This document shows, one piece after another, positions 45,901-57,900 of a stretch of DNA of 64,000 nucleotides. The notes under the pieces were generated by a model. It was given only the letters and a program-made list of their open reading frames with translations, did not search any database and was not told where the DNA came from. Made by a program: the position numbers and the translations under genes. Source of the stretch: Tachypleus tridentatus (lineage: Eukaryota > Arthropoda > Merostomata > Xiphosura > Limulidae). The stretch's first letter is position 1; each line of letters starts with the position of its first letter. The stretch is from contig NC_134827.1 of assembly GCF_004210375.1 (NCBI RefSeq), forward strand, positions 102,161,285-102,225,284, in the 5' to 3' direction.

Positions 45901-48900
45901 ATTCAAGTTTTATATTATTTAAATTTTAATTTCTTAATTTCAAATTGAAATATTCAAATGAATTTTAAGTTTCCACCTCTGAGTTACGTTGTGTGGTGGT
46001 ACTCTGACTTCTTGTATATATGTTTTTCTTTTCTTATAAGGGCCATAGATTGTTCAATGAATTAGAAACATGTCCTAAGGATATTGACAAACCAGTATAT
46101 AAACTTGTAATCTGTTGTTTTACTGAAATATCACTACCTTTGTTCTGTACAAGTGACACAACCCTCCGATGTCCTGTTTTTTAAGAAATGATTTTGACAT
46201 TGCTAGTGCACATATATATATATAATCAATAAAAAGAAAGTATTCTAAACTACATAAATCAGATGACTGACTGTTTTATTTTAGTAGTGAAAGTCAGTAG
46301 TGCAGCAGGACAGACTGATGTGTTTAGACACTGCTCAGAGAAGTTATAGAATTTTTAAAATTAATTTATGGGTTGGCTAGAAAGTAAGGTAAATTATTAA
46401 AGTTTTGAAACATTCTTTTCTAGTGTCTGATGTTGTTTTTTGTTCTGATTATTTTCGGACAATCAACATACAGAGAAAAATCTTATTAAACTATTCATTT
46501 GAGTGTGAAAGGCTTTGAGGACAGAGTAAATGTTATGGTTGCTTTCATCTTCATTTATTATTATATTTTGTATACATTATAACAGAAGTAACTTAAAAAT
46601 ATAAGTAGAAACTTACTGGGTTAGATACAAAAACTTCTCTGAAAAAGTCTGATCTCTCTCTTCCTGGATTACATGCAGGCTGGTGCCATCTCTTGTTATA
46701 ATTTGATGATTTGTTTACACCAAGTGTCTGTTTTCACTGAGTGACTTGTTGCTTTGTTACACTAATTAAATATGTTGAAAAGAACAAAAACACAACAGTG
46801 ATAAATGAAACAGTCGTGAAAAGATTAAGAGCCTTAAAACCGTTGATATAAATATTTGTAATTACATAATATGTAGTCATTCTTAAAAAAAACTGCTATG
46901 GGATTTCTTGATGTATTTAGGCCTAAAATACACATGTGCAGTTTGTTCAAAACCACACACTTATTTTGTGAACATGCATTCAGAAGTTTCTGCATATTCA
47001 GCTAAGTTTGCCTTCACTACAGCTTTATATTTACTTTACTTTGCAATATTTAGCTTTGTTTCATTTCACAACTACTATAAACATCATTTAGCTACTTTTA
47101 CTTTAGTACAGTTGTTATTCTTTGTTTTTGTGAGTTTTCTTTTTTAAACTTATAAAACTATGCCATACATTGAACCCTCTTAACTGTTTCATACTTTGTA
47201 CTCTGTTTTAAGTACCATTACTTTATTGTTTACTCTACTTGTATTTTTATTAAGCATAGTTATGTGCATGTAATTATGTTAAATAAAGATATGTCTGTCT
47301 GAGTTTGTTTGTCTTACTGCATACATTTTTTTTAAAAGACCAGGATTTATTGACGTGATACATAATTCCTAGATTAAAGTGTAACTCAAATAGTGTGTGT
47401 GTTTAATTATAGAATAAGGAAAATGCAAGTGAAAAGCACATAAAAGTTACTACAAATGTTTTGCATGTCTCAGCTAGTATTTATATGAATAAAATAATTA
47501 CTAACTAGTGTTAAAATGTCATCCAGGAACCTCTGACTTCAAGAACCCAGATGTGACTGCACCCATTACTCCATCTATTTCTGCACCATTAGACACGAGT
47601 TATGCTCACTATTTTGCATACGATGTTTTGTCGCATATAATTAGGAGCAACAGTAACAAAAATTGAGTCTTAGCTCATAGTTGTTGAGTCATATCCTACA
47701 AGCCCACAGTAAAGTGATAAAAATAATTTTAAACAATAATAGTGGAATGAATTAACTATTTCACGATTGCCTTGGTGTATTACATCAAACATGGAACCCA
47801 AAGGTGACCACTTAAACCTCCTAAATAAATATCAAATGTTTTGTCTTTCAGAAAATCTTAATATTTAATCTCTTATTTTCTTTGCTCTCACTGTATGTGA
47901 GGTTGGACAAATGGACTGATCTCATAACCAGCAAAGGGTTGCGGGTTGAATCCCGGTCGCATCAAACGTGCTCACCCTTTCAGCTGTGGGGGCATTATAA
48001 AGTGACGGTCAATCCCACTATTCATTGGTGAAAGAGTAGCCCAAGAGTTGGCAGTGGGTGGTGATGACTAGCTGCCTTCCCTCTAGTCTTACACTGCTAA
48101 ATTAGGGACGGCTGGTACAGATAGCCCTCGAGTAGCTTTAAACGAAATTAAAAACAAACAAACAATACCAGCATAAAACTATATAAAGGTTGAAGAATTT
48201 GATATAAATTGAGTAGAACTATTCTATTCTTTTTAGTATAGACCACAGAGTTTCAAGGTACATGAGAGTTTCTACTTCTAACGTTGTCATATAAATTTCT
48301 TATGTTTATTTTACTGTTAGTAGCTGAAATGAGTTTTTTTTAACTTGTGTGTAGTTTAGTCAGAAGGCCATGTAAATAACTGTTTGTTTTTTATGTATAC
48401 TAGTAAAGTATTTTGATAATTTTGTAAAATGCATCTTTAAAATCTACAGAAATTAATTTGTCTTCCTCCTTCACTTGAGAGCATAAATGAGATGTAGGAC
48501 AACCAAACATAAAGCAGTGAATCACTTCTTTTGCCATTATTCTGTTTATGTGAAACTTTTAGGAGCAAATGACTCATTTGTTACAATTTCTTCTGTTGGA
48601 CCTCAGTTCCTTGTAGATCTGGTGATGGTTGTAACTGGACAAAACACATGACTTCCTCCTTATGTAAGGCTAGGGATCCTCCTCCTTCCATGGATTAGAT
48701 GAAAAGATTCCCCTTGCAGTCAGGTTTTGAATTGGAGATGAAGATCCACCTCATCTTTCTACCATGTGCCAAATGTTAGTTTCCAGTAAATCTGGAGTTG
48801 GTTGTGTTGAAGGTGCAAACATGCAGAGATGGATTCTTGGTTCTGGAGATCCTCTTCCCTGTCTGTACCCATTTTTGAAGTGAAAAGTAAAGAACCCTCT

Positions 48901-51900
48901 TCCTACAATTTGACCCGATGTACAATTGCAAATACTGCCAGGTGTTGGTTGATGTTCAACTATCATTTACGGTATGTTTACACCCTTGTCACTCCACACT
49001 AGGGGACCCCATTATTTCTGTATATTTTTTGGAACCTCTTCAAGTTCCTGCTCTTTACATTTTAGTAATATATGACTAAACTGGTGTGTTGTATACATGA
49101 CTCAGAAGTGGTATGTTCTCCTACTGGTGTGTTGTTATACATGACTCAGAAGTGGTATGTATGTTCTCCTACTGGTGTGTTGTTATACATGACTCAGAAG
49201 TGGTATGTTCTCCTACTGGTGTGTTGTTATACATGACTCAGAAGTGGTATGTTCTCCTACTGGTGTGTTGTTATACATGACTCAGAAGTGGTATGTTCTC
49301 CTACTGGTGTGTTGTTATATATGACTCAGAAGTGGTATGTTCTCCTACTGGTGTGTTGTTATACATGACTCAGAAGTGGTATGTTCTCCTACTGGTGTGT
49401 TGTTATACATGACTCAGAAGTGGTATGTTCTCCTACTGGTGTGTTGTTATACATGACTCAGAAGTGGTATGTTCTCCTACTGGTGTGTTGTTATACATGA
49501 CTCAGAAGTGGTATGTTCTCCTACTGGTGTGTTGTGTTTAATTTTTTATCACATCTAATGTTTTTGCTTGGAGGAAAAGGGGGATCATTTTTTTTCACTG
49601 GTCCTCCACCAATTTCTTATGGGATTTTAGTTTTTGTGAGAGGATCTAAGATGCTGTGTCGGAAGTTAACATTTTCCTAAACTGAAGATGTATAACCATT
49701 ATATACTTACTAACACTAATATTTCCCACCTGTCCTCCTCATTTCTTATGTGATTTGCTTTGGTTAGTTATGACCAGTGTTGAAGTGATTAACAATACAT
49801 GATTAGAAGGGCACTAGTAATTAAAGGGTAGTGTCACACTCCTATTGATAGAGGGTTGCTGCATGGTCATTTTCATGTTGTTATGCAGTAATAAGTGGGA
49901 GTAGTGAAGATAGTGGCAAACATATATTTGTACTAATAGAGAATAGCAGAAGTTGAGAAGGCTTTTTGTGACAGCAGATGAGTATCTATAGAAAATATAT
50001 TTGTAGTTTAGATAAATGTTAACTTCCTCTACAAGATTACAAATGATTGTTTGACTTATGTACCTTGGAATGCGATCTTTATATCAGTTATAAACACTTA
50101 CTTTACTAGACACGAGTAGACAAGAAATTTCAAAATAATGGAGTAGTGGGTGGGGCTACTTTGGTAGGTTAGCAAAATATGTTGATGTTTCAGAAAATCA
50201 AAAACAATGGGAGGTTCTTGTTTTATATTCCAACTTGTAAGTGTCTGACATTTGAGTTTTTATTTCATTAACCACTAGAGACATTGTATAGTAAGTGTAA
50301 TATATTTTTTAACTAAACCATTTTTCTTTTAATTTTCATTTTAATTTGTATGTTAAGGGTATGAATTTATTGAAGGGTTGTTTTTCATTTGACTGTAACT
50401 CAAGTACTTTTCATCTCTAAATTTCTAGGTTGGCAGGACAGCAATATCAGAATAATGAACTTCACCCAATAGAAATTGGTTGCTATTGTATGGCAATTTT
50501 TCCTAAAGATTACTGCTGGTACCGGGCTGTGGTACTTGACTGTTCATTGTCTGGTAAGGATACAAAGAAAAAAAAAAGTAGAAAATTATTGTGTGTCAAA
50601 CTTACAACTGAATGAAAACTATATTTCTTTGGTTTAAAATACTGACTTGTGAAAAAGATATAAATAAAAACATTGTGACCAGAATACCTTTTTTGGGGGC
50701 CTACAAAACAACATTATTTGAAAATTACAATTAAAAGAAGGCAGAAAAACAAAAATAACATTACCGTTTAGAGAAAGTTTGTCTGTTTTTTCTAGCGTAA
50801 TAATCTGTAAGTGCCATAAAAGGTGAAGTATGAAAATATAGACGATTTGTGAACTTCAGTGAACTGCAGTTGCCTGTTGAACGAAAAGGAGACAACGGCT
50901 TCTGTACTGAGGCATTCATTTGAGTTTATAAAAACAAAAGTTAGAATGTGAAACCCTTTTCGGGACCTCGGACTCAAAGGCTTATATTCATTTGTGCTCG
51001 TTGCACCTTCTTTTCTTAAAGTATTGCACACAAATTATGACCGTGCTCATTTGGAGCATTTTGAAGACTGTGTCACATCTAATGAGGAACAATGACATTT
51101 GAACTTGCACACGATTAGTTATTTATTGCAAGCTCAGTAATGTTAATGGAACATAGACACACGATTAGTTATTTACTGCAAGCTAAATAATGTTAATGGA
51201 ACATAGACACACAATTAGTTATTTACTGCAAGCTAAGTAATGTTAATGGAACATAGACACACAATTAGTTATTTACTGCAAGCTCAGTGATGTTAATGGA
51301 ACATAGACACACGATTAGTTATTTACTGCAAGCTCAGTAATGTTAATGGAACATAGACACACGATTAGTTATTTACTGCAAGCTAAGTAATGTTAATGGA
51401 ACATAGACACACGATCAGTTATTTAATGCAAGCTAAGTAATGTTAATGGAACATAGACACATGATTAGTTATTTACTGCAAGCTAAGTAATGTTAATGGA
51501 ACATAGACACATGATTAGTTATTTACTGCAAGCTAAGTAATGTTAATGGAACATAGACACACGATTAGTTATTTACTGCAAGCTAAGTAATGTTAATGGA
51601 ACATAGACACACGATCAGTTATTTACTGCAAGTTAAGTAATGTTAATGGAACATAGACACACGATCAGTTATTTACTGCAAGCTCAGTAATGTTAATGGA
51701 ACATAGATACACAATTAGTTATTTACTGCAAGCTCAGTAATGTTAATGGAACATAGACACATGATTAGTTATTTACTGCAAGCTCAGTAATGTTAATGGA
51801 ACATAGACACACGATTAGTTATTTACTGCAAGCTAAGTAATGTTAATGGAACATAGACACACGATTAGTGATTTACTGCAAGCTAAGTAATGTTAATGGA

Positions 51901-54900
51901 ACATAGACACACGATTAGTGATTTACTGCAAGCTAAGTAATGTTAATGGAACATAGACACATGATCAGTTATTTAATGCAAGCTAAGTAATGTTAATGGA
52001 ACATAGACACACGATCAGTTATTTAATGCAAGCTAAGTAATGTTAATGGAACATAGACACACGATCAGTTATTTAATGCAAGCTAAGTAATGTTAATGGA
52101 ACATAGACACATGATTAGTTATTTACTGCAAGCTCAGTAATGTTAATGGAACATAGACACACGATTAGTTATTTACTGCAAGCTCAGTGATGTTAATGGA
52201 ACATAGACACACGATTAGTTATTTACTGCAAGCTAAGTAATGTTAATGGAACATAGACACATGATTAGTTATTTACTGCAAGCTCAGTGATGTTAATGGA
52301 ACATAGACACATGATTAGTTATTTACTGCAAGCTCAGTAATGTTAATGGAACATAGACACACGATCAGTTATTTAATGCAAGCTAAGTAATGTTAATGGA
52401 ACATAGACACATGATTAGTTATTTACTGCAAGCTCAGTGATGTTAATGGAACATAGACACACGATTAGTTATTTACTGCAAGCTAAGTAATGTTAATGGA
52501 ACATAGACACACGATCAGTTATTTAATGCAAGCTAAGTAATGTTAATGGAACATAGACACACGATTAGTGATTTACTGCAAGCTAAGTAATGTTAATGAA
52601 ACATAGACACACGATTAGTTATTTACTGCAAGCTCAGTAATGTTAGTGAAACATAGACACACGATTAGTTATTTACTGCAAGCTAAGTAATGTTAATGGA
52701 ACATAGACACACGATTAGTTATTTACTGCAAGCTAAGTAATGTTAATGGAACATAGACACATGATTAGTTATTTACTGCAAGCTCAGTAATGTTAATGGA
52801 ACATAGACACACGATTAGTTATTTACTGCAAGCTCAGTAATGTTAATGGAACATAGACACACGATTAGTTATTTACTGCAAGCTCAGTAATGTTAATGGA
52901 ACATAGACACACGATTAGTTATTTACTGCAAGCTCAGTAATGTTAATGGAACATAGACACACGATCAGTTATTTACTGCAAGCTAAGTAATGTTAATGGA
53001 ACATAGACACACGATTAGTTATTTACTGCAAGCTAAGTAATGTTAATGGAACATAGACACACGATCAGTTATTTAATGCAAGCTAAGTAATGTTAATGGA
53101 ACATAGACACACGATCAGTTATTTAATGCAAGCTAAGTAATGTTAATGGAACATAGACACATGATTAGTTATTTACTGCAAGCTAAGTAATGTTAATGGA
53201 ACATAGACACATGATTAGTTATTTACTGCAAGCTCAGTAATGTTAATGGAACATAGACACACGATTAGTTATTTCCTGCAAGCTCAGTAATGTTAATGAA
53301 ACATAGACACACGATTAGTTATTTACTGCAAGCTCAGTAATGTTAATGGAACACAGATAATTTGAAAAAATAAATGCTATACTTGTTTTCTAGTCCCTAA
53401 AATGATACTATCCATAGAAGATCTGAACAACAATTTTTTTTATTATTATAGATTGAAATATAATCTATTTTATTAGCGTGTGACAGATGTTTTTATATTT
53501 GACTGCTAAGATGAACAACCAAATTCTCCCAACACTGTGACTGTGCAGTATATTGACTACGGGAACAAAGAAGTTGTGTCTGCAGCATGGTTGCGTCGTC
53601 TTAACGTGGAGTTTTTGAGTGTTCCAAAGCAAGCAGTGCAGTGCTACTTAAGAGAGGTATGTCATTACTTCATTGAATTTGTTTAGTTATAGATAAATAC
53701 ACAAATGGACATAACATTTTATTATTTCTGGTAAGGCAACTTTAAAATTAAAAAAAACAATTAGATTTTCATTATTTCACGTAAGCAGTCAAAATGTGAA
53801 TTTTCAGAAACATATTTGCATAACAAAAACAATAAAATACACAAGTAGTTTGATTATTACTTTTTTTTTTGTTTAATTTTTGGTACATGTGTGGTTTTTG
53901 TTTGATAATTTCTGTTTGAGTAATTACAACTCCAGCCAATGTGTGTGTGTGTGTGTGTGTTTGTCCATTATTTATACTTTTCCTGGCTGTGTTTGTTTGT
54001 TTGTAAGCTCCTTTTCTCTTACTGCAAGTCATGTCTAATTGGGGACTTGACTTGGGTCAGATTTTTTTATTGTTAACTGGGTGCGTATTTATTTTCATGC
54101 TCTGCAGGGTAGGTTTTACTTTTGTCTCCTGTGTCTTATTGATATTTGTCTTTTATCTTCTAAGTTCTATCAGTAGTGTGTTTACTTTAAGTGTTTCTTA
54201 TTGTTTTATGTTTTTGGTCGAACTTCAGTTTTGAAAGTTCATTATTTTTATGTGCTTTGTAGACTACAAGTTTCCAGATTTTGTTAAATAATAAGTACTT
54301 TCTTACAGTTTTATTTTGTATTTGATGTGTCTTTTTTGGATACATTTTATGACAGTTCCCTGAGATCTGTGGGCTCTCTCTGAAGATATCTGTATTCAAT
54401 TCTGCCCCCTTTCTCCCAATCCATTTCCCATATCTTCTTCCTTCCTCCTTGTGATTGTACCTCATCTGTTCATCTTGCCTAGTCTGTTCAAGACTTACTG
54501 CTCAAAGAAGTGGTCAAAAGGGTGGTACTTATTCAGCCAGAGTTTTATTCCAGTCTAATTTTGTCTGTCAAAAGAGAGGAGATTGGAGACGTGTCATAAA
54601 CCTGTCTCGCTTGAACTCTTATCTAGAGCCACCTTGCTTGTATATGGAATTCTACTTCTCACTTCTTCATGGGATTTTTCCCTGGACTGCAGATGACAAA
54701 ATTATTATGAAAGATGCCTATCTTAATATTACAATTGATCCAGTGTCACATCATACCATGTTGGTCAATCATGCCTTATTTCTTTTGTGAAGCGAATTGA
54801 GTAGGGTTTCCTCACTAAGTTAGAGAAGTCCCTTATTACCACTTTACAGTATCTTATTCATTTGGATGTTCTCTCCAAACCTTACCTCTGTTGGGCTTAG

Positions 54901-57900
54901 CTTTCTTCACTGAGGCAATAAAATATGGAGTACACAGTCACAAAAGCCCTTTCTACTCTTTCTATCTCTACACGAGAGGTTCTATCTCTTATGGGGATGT
55001 GGGCTTTCTTGGAAGCTCTCATTTCCTTGGTTTGGGGTTACATATTCTCTTCAATGGATGCTTCTCAACCATTGGATCTTCTTCCACAATTCCTTGGGAC
55101 CAACCTATCACCCTTCTTCATGGGATCAGGGCTGATTTTGCTTGGTGGCTCAGTAGAGACTTGACCATGGTGGAGTTCCCATTCCCTGCCTTATCCCATG
55201 TCTCATATATTCACAAGTGATTTCTTTGTGGGTTGGGGATTTCTTTGTGGGAAAATATTTTACATAGAAGGTCAAACGTTGTTTGCTCTTCTATGTCATA
55301 TAAATTTCTCAACAAGTTGGTTTCTCGACATCACTAATTTCCAACAAATTTCTGGACAGTTTAGGAGGCTACTCTTCATATTGGTATCCTAGAACTATTG
55401 TCAGTTTGTCAGGCTTTATCATTTTCTTCAGCTCCTGTGGGAGTGGATAGATGATGTTCATTCTGACATTTCTGCTCTTTTCAGCTATATCACCAAGTAA
55501 GAGGACCAAGTACAGATCTTTGTTTTCAGACTCTGGATCTCCAGTACCAGGCTAATGACTATGACATGACAGCCCTAGCATATCATGTTCCTGGAGTTGT
55601 GAATCTTGTGGATAAACTTATCTCAACCAGGTTCTCCCCATGGTGCAGTATATTCACCCTCAGGTATTTTGGTCGGTGTGTTATCAACTAGTAACATCAC
55701 ATGTAGGTATGTGTGTCAAACTTTTTTCTGTTTGGTTTTCAGTCCCACAATCCTCATTTCTGGGGGTGGGTGTATTAAGTCAAGATTTGAGGGGATCTTC
55801 ATTTATATGCCTGCCCTCTGATGAGACTCCTTTCCAGAGTCACCTTATCCAGACAGCTTTTTGTCATCCACTGCTAGTTTCTCTGTACTGGCTGGCTCAG
55901 ATGTGGTTCCTTCAGCTCTTGCTCATTTTGGAGTAACAACCTCTGCCCTTACCTCTATTCTAATCTCACTTCCAGCAATTATGTTTGGATATATTTTACC
56001 CAGTGCTACCAATCTCTTTTTTTTTTTTTTTTTATGTATGGCTTTGGTCTGATTCATTGCCTCAGCTCAGGGACTCAGCTCTAGTGCAGCATCTTTCCTT
56101 GTTCGTACCATTTCACCTTCTTCTTTGTCTGTGTACCAGATGTTTTCTTCTTTCAGATTATGGTCTTTTCACTGTAGTTTTCATCCATCCAATTTTTCTG
56201 TTTTTAATCTGTCCCAGTTCTTCACCTGCTTCTTTGATCAGGATTTGTATGTGTCAACTGTTGAAAGTTATAGAACTGTTCTGTTGAACACCTTCCATTT
56301 CTCTCTCTCTCTCTCTCTTTTTTTTTTTTTACTAGAAAGCCACTTCCTTGCAAGTTATTTCCCTCCTTTTCCATTCCTTTTGGCTGGTCCATCTGCCACA
56401 TCCATTTTTTCTGCTGAATTGGGATCTCAATGTGATTCTTCCTTTGAACCCTCTGCAACATGTTCCTTTACCATTTTTCCTTAAGACCTATTTTCTCCTC
56501 CTGGCAGTTGGTCATTGTCATTCCAGTACTATGTCATGAATGTGTCTTCATGGTGTCTCCTGTCTAGATTGGCCTTCCAAAGACATCAGATATTTAGGAA
56601 TATTCTATAACATTTTCTCTTATTTCCTTACCTTCCATTTTCCAACTGTAATCTTATTCAGATCCAAATAGACAATTTTTCCAGTTTGTTCTCTATGATC
56701 TTATGTTGTTCATACTGCTTCGTTTTGTGGTATTTTATTTATGTGGTTTATTTATTCCATGAAATTTCTCTGTTTTTCATGACCTATCACTTATTATACT
56801 CTGTGATTCCCTTTTAAGAATCACAGTCCATCTAATTCAATTTGATAGTAGAAAATGGCCGTAACTTCAAATAACTCAAAACCAGGACTGGAAAGGCCAA
56901 CTTTGGTGAAAAACACTGCTGTTTGAACTACCTGTTAATCATCCTGGTGAGTGATTATTACAATTTTTGCTACAAGTCTTTTATAAGTTTTATTACTTTA
57001 CTTTTTGAAAATGGCCATAATGTCAAATAACTCAGAACCAGGACTGGAAAGACCAACTTCAGGTGACTGATGGTGGTTTTTGTGTTTACTTGTTAGTCTT
57101 CCTGGCGAGTTATGATAATTACAAATATGCTACAGAAAGTCCTTTACAAATTGTGTTACTTCAGTTTTTCTCTTAACGTTGTAGACTAGATGTAAACATT
57201 GGTTTTATGCTATTTGTGTTTTTTAAAATTTTTTGTTTGTTTTACCTTAATTTCCTTTTATGAATTTTATTAATTTTACTCTAATTTTAACCTTTTATCG
57301 GATGTTTGGTGCAGATAGCCTAGCTGCTTCATGCCGTAAAACACCAAATCAACCAACCAACCACTTATTATACTCACTGGTCGAGTTCATCAACTTATAC
57401 AACCAGTATATTCTCACTTCCCCCTGGAAGATCTCTGTTTACGTAATGTTTCTTCAAACCAAATTTATCGTTTTTAGCTGCTTGAATCTGCAATCCTGTT
57501 GAGAAGATTAGTTTGGCTGGTATGTGGACAACTGCCAATACATTTGTTGCACATTATCTGCATGTCCTAGGTGTGTCTCTCTTTGGCAGGTATTGTCTTC
57601 CTCCTGTTACAGTTCTACACACATCTGTTTACCTTTTGACTGGGGTAAGTCACCATACTTTGTTTTTATCTTATTTATTTCAAATACCTCATGTTTCATG
57701 ATCCCATCTGTTGATGGGTGTTTGCTGGTTTGGTATGCTTAATATTGTGTTACCTGCAAATGTGTATACTTCGATAATGTTCACTATTGAGATGAGGTTT
57801 CTGTAAGACCACCAGTTGCTTCTCTGTTGGAATGTGCATGTGTATGTGTGTGTGTGTGTACATACACACTCACACACAGTTTTTTTTATTATTGTCATTA

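Larger units (their letters stand above)
45588..50428. other. Intron of the Tudor gene (4.8 kb)
   Basis: Contains the small open frame at 47.5 kb, a family A SINE at 47.9 kb and the 44-bp minisatellite. The stretch 48,480-49,060 and its continuation after the array (49,560-49,800) is less AT-rich, with TCCTCCTTCC-type blocks, and may be a decayed element split by array growth; I cannot name it. Confidence 0.5.
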
